Shown here: one piece after another, positions 23,501-35,420 of the stretch
Position numbering within the stretch: the first letter of the stretch is position 1
Layout: the number at the start of each line of letters is the position of its first letter
DNA from: Epiperipatus broadwayi
Lineage: Eukaryota > Onychophora > Udeonychophora > Euonychophora > Peripatidae
Direction: 5' to 3'
DNA: 64,000 nt
Assembly: GCA_028023455.1 (NCBI GenBank)
Contig: JAQFVV010012441.1
Coordinates: 7,760,625 to 7,824,624, forward strand
The notes under the pieces: generated by a model
The model's database searches: none
What the model was told of the DNA's origin: nothing
Seen by the model: the letters and a program-made list of their open reading frames with translations, nothing else
Made by a program: the position numbers and the translations under genes

Positions 23501-24303
23501 TTATGTTAAACAGATTCACAATGATGATGTTCATTATCTAACACACTAAGACTTTTAAATTTGACTTCTTTTTATCCAAATATTATTTGACTTCAGGAAT
23601 AAAACAATCATGGAAGCATTCAATAAATAAAATGATTCAAACCCAGATTTTTTTATTGTGTTTCCATAACACAGGCAACTCATTTTTATTCTGGTTTTTG
23701 AGAGGATGGAGATTTTTAGATTTACAACTAACTTCCTTTTTATCATTTGGTTACAAGATTGTCATATAGCATCAGAATTAGTCTATCTTCCCATGTCTTA
23801 AAAGCTTTTTGCCTATTTATGCCTGTTGTGAATGCATGTTCTGCTAAGCATTTTTCCCATGGTAATCCAGAGTCTTCATAATTAAATACATATTCTGTTT
23901 TCTCAATAACTATTTTAAAACTCTAATGAAAATGTAGCAGCAACTTACTTATTGGTAGGTGTGGTTTTGCCAATTACTTTGATTTTTTAAAAAATTAAAA
24001 TAATTTTAATATCTATATAACCATCTTCTACTTGCAAGACCTTAGTTAAAATCTTCATATAGTCTTAAGGCTTTCTCATCCAATATGAGACCATTAACAA
24101 GAATGTTCTTACAATTCATATATTTTATTATATAAATATAAACTGCTAAGTCAAACAGAAACAATACCAATAAAGTAGTTTGATAAAATCCCAGATGTAG
24201 ATTGTTACTAAGCAACCATAACTATCACTCCTATAACAACAAAAAAAGAAATGAACTGTTGTTAAAAATCTGGCAGAAAGATCATCTGTAATAAAAAATA
24301 TAG
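20529..24303. other. Unassigned AT-rich DNA, possible decayed coding relic
   Basis: Mostly featureless. Two minus-strand open stretches look less random than the rest. One at about 23775-23940 includes YEDSGLPWEKCLAEHAFTTG. The other, 23061-23353, includes VAQEFRKYVFIDMTNEAEHI. Both are stop-bounded and about 60-100 codons long, on the same strand and 400 bp apart. They could be parts of one degraded transposon or retrogene. I do not recognise the family. Confidence 0.3.
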
Positions 24304-24912
24304 TACACCTGGGTCTCATTTTATGCAGTGGATAGGTACCTCAGAAAAATGCACACAAAAGAAATTGCACAAAAATAGACTTAACATATCTTGAAAAATG
24401 GGGGATATGTACTGTAATTTTCCAAAAATCGCATAAAAGCAAAGCAACAATGTAAAATTATTTTAAAATTTGCATAAAAAAAATAAGAAAATAAAATATG
24501 ACTAATAAAAAATTTCAAATTTGAAAAAAATTGATACAGGACAAACTTTTTTTACTTTTTTTTATTAACTACAGTATTTAATTTTATTCAAAACAATATA
24601 TTTTTATGCGTAATTTACATTTTTTTCATACGTGTATAGTATTTTAATCATCATCGCTATTTGAGACATCAGACTTGTCATGATGTGAGATACTGTAGTT
24701 TCTCCTTAAACGAAGTCAAGAGAAAATACAACTAAAATGTTTTCCAATTGCTGTAGATTTTTCCCATTTCGCTAAGCGATCTAAAATTGAAATTTTTGTT
24801 TCCAAAGAAATTCATTTTCTTGGGTGTTTTTTTTCTCTCCGTTAGAGTAAACTAAAAGCTTAAAATAAAAATAAGAACTTAGACTTATGATAATAAAAAG
24901 ACACTGATTCAT

Positions 24913-25120
24913 CACTGTTGGGCAAAATTTAATTAAAACTAATAATTAAAAATTAAATTTTTATTTTTATCTTTAAGTTTTTAATTTTCAATTCCATTTA
25001 AAAATCAAATTTTATTGTTTCACATCACCTTAATTTCAGATCATGTTACGTAATTTTTAAATTGTTAATTACAGTTAAAAATCAGATTTTAATTATCAAA
25101 TTTAATTGTGCCCACCACTG
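24913..25120. mobile_element. Small hAT-like MITE nested in the pogo-like element
   Basis: Ends CACTGTTGGGCAAAATTTAA and TTTAATTGTGCCCACCACTG are imperfect inverted repeats of the CAGTGGTGGGCA type. The 8-bp flanks (TGATTCAT and TTACTCAC) agree at five of eight positions, so the target duplication is uncertain. No coding sequence. It is younger than its pogo-like host. Confidence 0.5.
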
Positions 25121-25413
25121 TTACTCACCTTTTAAAAATAAACTTGTGGACACTAAATGATTAATTGATTATGTACTCTTTTTATAAAAAGCAAAAATAG
25201 AACATGATTTAAAATGCAAAAACAACAACATACATAGTATTTTTCATCTACAATGTTTGAACAGATTTACATTATAGTCTTGTAATATTTAATGTGTGTA
25301 TATGAAAATGGGTAATTCTGATTTTAAATGGATTATGAACCTCTTTATTGCATAAAATCTATTACAGTACTATTATAAAGCACTGAAAATATTGAAATTA
25401 TTAGATGGAAGGT

Positions 25414-25500
25414 GAACTCTGATAATGCGCTATTACTTTAAATATGATGTGAGTGCGCGAAATTTATAATGTTTAAAGTAATAGCACATGATCAGAGCTC
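25414..25500. repeat. Short inverted repeat
   Basis: GCTATTACTTTAAA and TTTAAAGTAATAGC pair, extended outward by GAACTCTGAT against ATCAGAGCTC. Arms are ~35 bp around a 16-bp centre with GTGCGCG. It lies inside the pogo-like element and may be part of its subterminal structure. Confidence 0.6.
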
Positions 25501-25626
25501 GACTTCTGAGCTATTAATTTTTATCGCATAAAAGAAATCTGCATACAAAGATATTAAGATGAAACATGAATTGCATAACTTCAAAATTGCATTAAATAAA
25601 TCCGCATAAAATGAGACCCAGGTGTA

Positions 25627-27477
25627 TTCTGAAAAAGTATTAATAATTATTTATTTAATAATAAACTTGCTTTGGCAGAATTAAAGATATGTTAAAGAAA
25701 ATAGTTGCATTTCTGATATAGTTACAAGTTTATTTAAGGTGGGAAAATAGAACTTGAATATAATCCTCATAGACAAAGTAATACTTTATTACAATCATTT
25801 CTGGCAGCTCTTTTATAAGATTATAATATATATGATTTCAAAATCAATTTTGAGTAAAATAAAACTTTTAAATAGAACTACAGCATCTGTAGTGAAAACA
25901 AAAACTATTAACAATTATTTATTTAATAGTAAATTTGCTCTGATTCAAATAATTAAAGTATAAAATTTAGTGTGCGTGTTTAAATACAGTATATGTTTTT
26001 AAAAAAAGAATAAAATCATAAACAGCAATTTTACTTATTTATTTTCTCTTGTATTTAAAAATAAATGACTAAATTTATTTAATGCCAAAGATATAGGGGG
26101 CAAAAGCCCTTAATTTAATGATAAATTTAAAGCCTTTTCTGTTTTAACTAATAAATTATTCTTTATCTTTGTTACAACTTTAGACATTTTGCAAGTGCAA
26201 GAGCAATAGTATACCCACTTCAATATTTGATTTTTTTTACTTTTGTTGCTAAATCAATAACTTTCATTTTATCACACATTGAATGTAATTTACACTTTTC
26301 TTGGGTTTATTGTTTATTTTATAATTACAAAACATTTTACTTAAGATATTATATATATAAAACTTTTTTTAAAAAATGCATGAGAAAAAAAGTATGCATA
26401 CAAGCTTACAGTTATGGTACTGAACTCTGTTTAAATCATGAAGAATACATGGTGAAATGAATTTGTATTTAGATTTGAGAATTTTACATTTAACAATAAT
26501 GCTCCAAGATAAAGAAATTGTTGTTGCCATATCAAGACAAAAAAATTAATATATTTGACACTTTTAATGTTCTTGCTCATTTATATTTTCTGTTTGTTTA
26601 CAATTTTTTGAATAGCATATAATTGATGTAGTATGTATGGATGCTGCATATACCCTGGTTTCATTGTCCTAAAGCTATAAAACATTTAAAAAAAATTTAC
26701 TTGTTTGTATCAAATTGTAGCGAAAATGAATGCTCAAATCAAATATTTTATACAAATGTCATTTTTTTTGTTACAGCTTTCATCAATGAACTAATAGAAA
26801 ATGACAGAATTGTTGAAATAGTATTGTACTATATAGTTACTTATAGGTACAGCTAAAATAATCTGAGAGTTTCTTGCAGAAAGAATTAAGATTGTTCAAC
26901 AATTATATACATATAATGGTACATATGTAGCAATTAGTCACAAATAACACAGTAAAAAAAAAAAACAGAAGTATCTTCATTTAGCAAAATAATTAATATA
27001 CATTTTTAATTAAAATTATGTGAATATTACTTGAAATGGGAAAATAAGTTTTTTTTTATGAATATTCATTTCAAAACAATCCCTGATTTTCTAAACAATA
27101 TATTAAAATCTACTAATAAAATAAATTAGACATAATTTACAAGTGATAGTGGATCAATTACATTTAAATAGTAACATATTGTCAATAGTTCATTTATAAA
27201 AGACCGGTTTTGTTTCAGATCCAAATATTTAGGCTGTGATATAATTGCTCTGAAGCACAAAACACAGAGGTAAAATCCCATCTATTAACTTTTGCATTGT
27301 CATTTTTATAGAAATGTAAATTTTAAATATATATAATTTTTAATAGAAGAAGAGCAATATTATTCACGCATGATCTAATGTATATATATGAATATTCTAA
27401 AATCTTTCAACATATGAAATATAAGATAGAATTCCTAAATTATTATATTATAAAATATTTATAAAAAAATATCAAAA
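25627..27477. other. Unassigned AT-rich DNA
   Basis: No gene or repeat family recognised. Open frames of 60-77 codons here have no motif support. Confidence 0.4.
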
Positions 27478-28115
27478 GCCTATATATATATATATGAACT
27501 CGAACTTTCAAGTTCCCTATATCTATCCAATCTATATTACATAACTTATACACATGATCATGTACATGTGAAAAAAAAGAACTCCAGTGTATTTATTTCA
27601 TGCTGAACCAGCACTCATCAGTTGGTCCAGACCCCATCTCCCACACATATATGTAAATCAGTGCTCAGTTTATATTAAAACAGTAAATCTTTAAACTTTA
27701 ATGAACAAGCTTCAATCTTCTCCACTCTCCAACTGTTTAAGCATCCATTTCATTAAAAATCCAAAGATGATGGAATTCTTTGAACATTCCATTTTCAGAT
27801 TTTCAATGAACTGCATAGCTGAAGAGTTGGAAAGTGGAGAAGATTGAAGCTTGTTCATTAAAGTTGAAAGATTTACTATTTTAATATGGAACTGAGCATT
27901 GATTTACATTTATATGTGTGGGAGATGGTGGTCTGGACCAACTGATGAGTGCTGGTTCAGCATGAAATACATACAGTGGAGTTCATTTATATTTTTCACA
28001 TTATATTGCCATGTATATCAGTTGTGTAAGATAGATTGAATAGATGTAAGGAGCTAGAGTTCAAGTCCCTTATAATTGCATTGGGTTTAGTATAGACAAT
28101 ATACATATATTTCCA
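27478..28115. mobile_element. Family B foldback element, best copy
   Basis: Arms of about 280-300 bp (27490-27775 and 27805-28090) pair around a short centre near 27790. Paired blocks include GCTGAACCAGCACTCATCAG with CTGATGAGTGCTGGTTCAGC (20 of 20), AAGCTTCAATCTTCTCCACT with AGTGGAGAAGATTGAAGCTT (20 of 20), and the outer GAACTCGAACTTTCAAGTTC-like end against GAGTTCAAGTCCC. The outer end resembles a tRNA B-box (GAGTTCAAGTCC). No protein is encoded. Related copies: 4683, 32170, 49796, 52070. Confidence 0.88.
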
Positions 28116-28696
28116 TATTATATAAGCAAAAGCTTAACTTCTTGAATTTTCAATGTGAAAAATGTAAAATATTCAACTTACAAAATATATATTAAGCATT
28201 TAAAAGCAAATATTTCAATATGAAATAGAAAATTTAAAATATATATTGTAAAATTCAAACTATAAATAATAATGCTGAAAGCCCAAATTTTTCAAATCTT
28301 TTAATACAAGAAATGTAAAATGTGTATTGTAAAACCTGATAAATTAAAATATTTCATTAACTTAGTATTATAATGTTATTGCATAGTGAAATTTTAATTT
28401 TCAAATTTATTAAAACAAGTGGTTGCAAAAAAAAAAGCTAGAGAGCAATATTGCAGTTTGATGTAAATAAAAAGTGAAAATTATTTGATTTTCTGTGATT
28501 CTAATTGCTATCCTCTAAAAACAATATGAAAATTAAAACTGAAACTAATCATTAAATACTCAAAGAATGAACTCATAATTTATCAGATGCTATTAAAAAG
28601 TGTACTCTCCCATAATAATATGTATGTTAATTTAAAGATTTTCATAAGCTTATACATGTGAACTGTTGTAATGTTACAAGAACTTTCTATGTAATG
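28116..28696. other. Unassigned AT-rich DNA
   Basis: No gene or repeat family recognised. Confidence 0.4.
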
Positions 28697-28704
28697 ATCT
28701 AGAT

Positions 28705-29095
28705 CAGAGGTCCCCAACCTTTTTGCACTTAAGAGCACATTCTATAATACTGGCCAGGTGGTGGGCACCTTTTTTTTTAACCAGATGGCAGGCACCATTT
28801 ATTTTTCAATGTAAATTTATAGTTGGATATTGTTAATAATACACAATGTACAAAAAATATTTATTTTAAAAATAAAATTTTAACATATAATTAATGTTTA
28901 TGTTTTTATGCTGTAAAAGTATAGTATGCCCTACAATTTGATTACAATATAATACAATAATTTATAAGAAATTTTAAAAATTATATTTATTTGTATCAGA
29001 TAAATGATTTTTTATCGTGTTCGGATAGCGGCGGGCACATGTAAAATGATCTGCAGGCACCATGGTGCCCGTGGGCATAGGGTTGGGGACCCCTG
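28705..29095. mobile_element. hAT MITE with intact 8-bp target duplication
   Basis: Ends CAGAGGTCCCCAACC and GGTTGGGGACCCCTG are inverted repeats of the hAT type. The flanks ATCTAGAT (28697-28704) and ATCTAGAT (29096-29103) are identical 8-bp target duplications. It is 391 bp long and non-coding. Its second copy, in the opposite orientation, is at 54240-54637. It could be moved only by a hAT transposase supplied elsewhere. Confidence 0.95.
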
Positions 29096-29524
29096 ATCTA
29101 GATAACATTTCAGATGTGTGATAATAAGGTAATAACAAATTAAAACTAATGACTGAAACTGAAATTATGTAATCTAGTAATAATAAATCATATTTGTCTA
29201 AGACATGTTAAGCCAAAAGTGGAAGAATTTTTAGCTTATATTTTACCTGATATCAAAATAATAAATAAGACACAGATAATGTATGCATATAAAAATTTGA
29301 AGGATTATAACTTCTCTGAATTTTCATAAACAATCAAGCATTTCTCATAATGAGGATATATTATATTATATTAATAATTTTTAACAGATATAATTCTTTA
29401 AATATTTCAATAAGTGGAAATATCTGTTATATTTTCATATTAAAAAAATTATCATCATATGATGATAGACAGTAATATATATATATATCAATTTAAAAAT
29501 TTTCAAACATTCTCACAGCGTCTG

Positions 29525-29620
29525 CGCAATTAGCTTAACAGGCTGTCATTCTATCGTAATTAAATTATAGATGTAAATATTGAAATATAATGGGTTTAAT
29601 TCCACATAAAAATTGTATGT
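29525..29620 (+). mobile_element. Possible tRNA-derived SINE relic
   Basis: GCGCAATTAGCTTAACAGGC resembles a D-arm/A-box, and GGGTTTAATTCCACA about 75 nt later resembles a B-box. The body between is AT-expanded. Confidence 0.4.
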
Positions 29621-29783
29621 TTATGTCTATAAGACAATAAAAATCTTTAAATTAATACACATTAACAGATAGGCAGACAGACATACTAATAGATGAATAG
29701 ATGGATGGATAGTTAGATAGATAGAGAAGTAGAGAGACAGGAAGACAGAGAAACCAATATAGACAAATAAACACAACAGCTAA

Positions 29784-30186
<403 letters not shown>

Positions 30187-32169
30187 GATTAAGGATTTTA
30201 TAATACAATGATAGTGCTACCTGTTATGACCATGAAAGGCAACTTAAATTTAGGTGAGTAAAAGTTAGAAATTTACTTAGGTTAAAAGTTTTTTTGGGTA
30301 TAGGCAGTCTTAGAATACTTCTGTTAGATTAATAATCTATCCTCAATCAAATTAGATAGGTAAAACAAGGCGGAAAAACCATTAAACTCTCACAACCCGT
30401 CAATTGAAAAGCGTGGTTAACATTAGCATTTTATTTGGATATCTATTGGAAAGAACTATATTTTATATCCAGCAGATTATTTTATAACTACTATATCTTC
30501 TTCCTATGTATATAATAATAACGTAATTAAATGGCGTCAATTAATTTTTAAGAAATAATGATATAAGCGAGATGTTTAATTAAATTTAATATAAATGGTA
30601 CTTGAAAAATGTATTGCCTCCAAAAATTATATATATATAATGTTTAATGGCATATAATTTATATTCCAATCGAAAATCAACATCATATGAAATATTTTTA
30701 AAATGTAAAAATTCAAAAGTTAATTAGGCATTAATATTATAAATATTTAGAAAAGAGAAAAAAAATAAAATGATAATTCAAAAATTGTTATCAGTATTAA
30801 AAAAGACTAAATGTAAAAATAAAATAAATAAATGAAATATTAGTCGCTTCACTGGTTGTAATCCAGATACAGTTGAATGCAGAATAAAACTATCAGTCAG
30901 ACACAAAAAATTTATTTTATTTAAATAGATTAAATTAAGTATATAATAAAATATTGATGGAATTGAAATTACTGACTTTTTATAAAATATATCATCAGCA
31001 ATATATATACATTAGCATTGGAAGTCCCACACATAATCTCAAATTACCAATTATTTTACTGTTATTATGGGGTCTCTACCCTCATTTTCCAGCAAGCTAT
31101 ATAAAGTTAACAAGTACTAAATGAAAGCATATACACGTTTTAGTGAACAAAAAAAATCGAAAGTTAAATATAAGTTTTGGGATAATTATGCAAACCAACT
31201 TATGAAATTTAAATATTAACTGATGGTAATATTCATATATTTTGCTCACAAAATACTGGAACACCATTTTCTTTACTGGGTCCACCATCTTGTAACTTTG
31301 TTTTTCCAACGAACACATCTTATTAACACTCAAGTAATTGGTTGATATTTACAAATATATTTATTAAAATGAATGATAATTAACTGTATATTGGAAACTT
31401 AAATTATTAGCTGTATTAAAATAAGCTTTGCTTACGTTTGATTCTGATTGGACATTCATTTTTATTTATATCATTGCCAGATTTGCTATCTTTGTGTGAA
31501 CTGGAATTGCAAATAGATAAGAATTCATTTTTTGTTGGTACAATAATTCTCATCATAGATTGCAGTGTATTGATTTAACCAACATTTTGAAAGTCGGTCA
31601 TTCCAATGTTTTGTGTTGTGATAACTATGAATTAGATTTCAATGCTATTAGAGGGCTCAATTTAGATGAAAATTTAAAACAGTAAGATTTTAAATAACAG
31701 AATAATATTAAATAAAGATTTTAATTAATATCAATATGGTTATGAAAAAATAAAATAAAAAATATACTAAAATAAACACTTAATTATATTGTAACTAAAA
31801 TAAATAATTATATTATATAAAAAAATATTTACCTAAAAATATGTACTTTTGGAGTAGAAAATAAATGGCAGTGTTGAATAATTTCTACTCTTCACTTACT
31901 TAATAATAAGAGCATCTTGACTCTATAAGAAAGGCACCTATATAAGCTACTTTCATTACCGTTCAAGTTTAGAAATTGAAATACAGCAGATGTTCATGAA
32001 GACTGTTTACCTGGAAAGCCCATTCTTATTACTGTGAGTAAAAAAAAATCAATTTTCGTAAACACACATAATCATGGTTTGGAAAGAGGAGTTTAATCTA
32101 AAGTTATAGAATTGATGGAGAAAATAATAAAAGATTGCATTATTTATTGACTTTAGGTCAACATGGTTG
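30187..32169. other. Unassigned AT-rich DNA; possible promoter-like segment
   Basis: No repeat family seen. Near 31935-32034 a CTATATAAGC box is followed by ATGTTCATGAAGACTGTTTA with a hydrophobic short frame and a GTGAGT donor-like site at 32034. This arrangement resembles a TATA promoter and first exon but is weak evidence. Confidence 0.3.
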
Positions 32170-32900
32170 TGATGAGAATTTGGCCTCAGGGTAGCCTTTG
32201 AGCATTCTGTCCAGATTTTCAATTGGATGGACGGTTGAAGAGTTGGAGTGTGGAGTGGATTGAAGCCTGTCCATTAAAGTATGAAGATTGGCTATCTTAA
32301 TATATATCTGAGCACTATGTAGAGATGATAATCTGGACCAACTGATGATTGCTGGTTTAGCATGAAATATGTATATTGGTGATTATTTATCTTTTCGACA
32401 TATATGTGTTCGATTGTATCAGTGTTGTGAGACAGAATGGAGAGTGGTGGGTTGTGTGAAAGTCTGTCCTCATATACCCTATGTATTAAGTAAATAGAGG
32501 GATTTGAACTTAGAATTTTTCAGTCTATATTTGTCATCCACTCCATTTCAAGCAACCAATGCACATGACCACATACATGTGAGAAAAATAAATGATTCTT
32601 AATATATGTATTTCACACAGAATCAGCATTCATCGGTTGGACCAGATCATAATCTTCCACATACAATAAGTGTTTGGTTTATATTAAGATAATAATTCCT
32701 TAAACTTTACAGACAGGTTTCAATCTTCTCAACCTTCCAACTTTTCTGCATGAAATATGTATACTGGGGATCATTTATCTTTTCGCATGTATGTGGTCAT
32801 GCATGTCAGTTGCTCGGGATAGAGTGAATAACAAATATAGACCGAAAATAACTTCAAATCCCTCTACTTGCACATATAAAAAACATTCAGTATAAAAGTT
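32170..32900. mobile_element. Family B foldback cluster
   Basis: The first part (32170-32460) is a plus-oriented family B body: TGAAGAGTTGGAGTGTGGAG, ATAATCTGGACCAACTGATG, GCTGGTTTAGCATGAAATA. The second (32485-32740) is the reverse orientation: GGACCAGATCATAATCTTCC, CAATCTTCTCAACCTTCC. A third partial plus copy (32745-32880) begins at GCATGAAATATGTATACTGG. Two or three insertions, or one element with rearranged arms, would explain it. The bodies differ by many substitutions. Confidence 0.75.
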
Positions 32901-35310
32901 TAATTGAATAAAAAATTGAAATTGTAAAAAAGGCTTCCATATATGCTTTTAATATGTAAAAAGAATTAAACCTACTGCAAAATATTCTTTAGAAAATAAT
33001 TTATTAATTAAGAAGCAATTTGGTAATTAAGATTAAATCATTTAAAAGATCAGAATCTCTTACTTTTTTTGCAAAATACCTCATGCAAATTATTTTCTGA
33101 ATGCCAGAAGACATGTTTTTCAATAAGGAAAAACAGATTTTTAAATAACTATATAAGCCAAAACAACTTCACTTCATATCAGAGTAAATGAAATATCAGC
33201 AGCTAGATATCAGAATAGACCAATTTTTGTAGTAAATTCAGATAAGGATCTCAATGGTTTTTGGAAATACTTCCTCATAGCAAACCCTATCAATTAGATT
33301 TAAAAAAGCTAACTAACAGTGAAGAAAATAATGTGTATATTCTTAATACAGTGATAAAAAAACCAAAATTGTGCTTGTAGCTACCCCAAGATGTCTGACT
33401 AAAATCTTTAAGTCATTTTCCATCTTTTCAATGGCTAGAAGAAAAGCATGAACTGTATAAACCAAATATACAGTTTAAATTGTAGTCTATTACCTGTCAT
33501 TATAGAGACAAGTTACCTTGGTGTTAAATGTTTTCACTGTAGTAATTGAGATTTACCAAAACATAATCTATAAATCCAGTTACAAATTAACTAACTATGA
33601 AGACAATATTATTTTCAAATCAATAAAATTTTCAGATATTATAAAAAATAATTAACAGTCAAAATCATTAATGAACATTGAAAGTCAATAAACTCCAGAA
33701 CCATGTCTAATTGTACATAAGATACATAAGATAAATTGATATTTGACATACCAGTAAGAAATTCATATGTTTCATTGTAATTATGTTTAAATACTGTTTT
33801 TTCTTTTATGATAGATATATATTAAGCTTTTTCCACTCGTTTTTAAATTCTACGTCCGAGGTGAAATTGACAAGATATTTTTGTTTCTATGTAAATAAAG
33901 TGAGATAACAAAACTCAATTTGTTCTAATTATTATTTAAGCTATAGTGTGGGTGAATTTGACTTGTCCATTAGATATTACTTGACTAAAAGATTGTAGAT
34001 AATAACTCTACATCTATTGATGGAAAATAAAAATAATAATTACGACAAAATTAACACTAAATATATCTAATAACTCCCACGACCATGGTGTCTTTTTATT
34101 AGTTATCTTCATTATTTGTGTTACTTTCCTTAATAAATATGTTGTTAATTATTTCATCTAACCTAGTAATACTTTAATCTCATTCTGGCGCATATAGATA
34201 GTTTTTTCTATCTATACTTAAGTGGGAGTAATATGTGCCAACATCATTCTCAGTGTCTAAGCTTTAGGAGATATGATAAGAAAACAGTATAAGTACATAA
34301 AGGTGCAAACTAAAGGCAAACCATCATCTGAAAGTGATTCTCATTGCCATGGTCTGTATCACGGGTCATTATAAACAAAGGCTACCATTCACATATCTTT
34401 GTTTTAGCATTTTTAGAGCTAGATGATGTATATAAAAATGTAACCAGTACTTTGAAAAAATTTATAATTAAAAAAGTTTTAATAGTACAAAGAACTCAGT
34501 CTGACCCATTGATAACTTAAAAGCCAGATATGTGGTGCCAAGTATATTAATTGACTAAAATGATCAACTTTACCTCTTTTACTTATTTTCAATGGATAAA
34601 CTGTTAAGTGGCAAAGTGCTCTTTATAATATTAAATCTAAAGTCTTAGAGTTTGACTAGCTCAGCATCAAGTCCTATTTATCATTGAATTTAAAATGTGT
34701 GAATTTCATATAAAGCAAAAACAATTTCTCCATATTACATTTAATTATATTTGCCAATTAACATATGGATATTTCACAAATTAGTTTATCATTATTATAC
34801 TCTTAATATGCAAATGCTAGCTATAATAATTCAATTCCACCTAATATCAAAGCAATCTACAAAGCAGAAAAAAAGTGGATCCATCCATATCTACTAATAT
34901 GAATGTCAAATTCATAAAGAGAGGTACATTGTATTAATATTGTTGGTGATTGGAGATTTATCACTTCATTTATTACATAATATTTACTAATATATAACTT
35001 GACTTTGACAAATTTAATATTTGGTCAGTTGTCTATAACATTGCAGAAATTAGTAAAGATTAATTCTGTTTTGTGAATGTGGATTATATACAGATTGACT
35101 GGGAATGCATGGACATATTCTTGAATTTTATGTTTATTCTAATAGAAATCACTGTCCAATCTTCTACCCATATAATATCATGGATTTCAGGCAAGGATAG
35201 ATTTGTTTTTATCTGCTTTTAGACTGCTTTGAGACTGGGAAGAGGAATTATTTTAACATATCTAATCCATGAAAGTTTATTACCCCCTACATATTATTTA
35301 ATGCTATAAA
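32901..35310. other. Unassigned AT-rich DNA
   Basis: No gene or repeat family recognised. Confidence 0.4.
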
Positions 35311-35316
35311 ATTTGA

Positions 35317-35354
<38 letters not shown>

Positions 35355-35373
35355 TCAATATTGATTATAGAAT

Positions 35374-35413
<40 letters not shown>

Positions 35414-35420
35414 TCTTAAT
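35311..35420. repeat. Two adjacent (AT)n hairpins
   Basis: GAACTTTATAT, then (AT)n, then ATATAAAGTTC forms one perfect hairpin (~35317-35357). GAATACACATATAT through ATATATGTATTC forms another (~35371-35414). Both are cruciform-prone and could cause assembly or replication problems. Confidence 0.85.

Larger units (their letters stand above)
24306..25624 (-). mobile_element. pogo/Tigger-like DNA transposon, internally deleted
   Basis: Terminal inverted repeats CACCTGGGTCTCATTTTATG (24306) and CATAAAATGAGACCCAGGTG (ending 25624) pair perfectly over 20 bp and are flanked by TA at 24304-24305 and 25625-25626, as for Tc1/mariner/pogo insertions. On the minus strand near 24875-24760 a broken frame reads ISLETKISILDRLAKWEKST and AIGKHFS, resembling the N-terminal helix-turn-helix of pogo/Tigger transposases. 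About 100 bp further an acidic end, DVSNSDDD followed by stop, resembles such transposases' C-termini. The DDE core is missing, so this is a deletion derivative. Length is 1319 bp including a nested 208-bp MITE. Confidence 0.75.
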
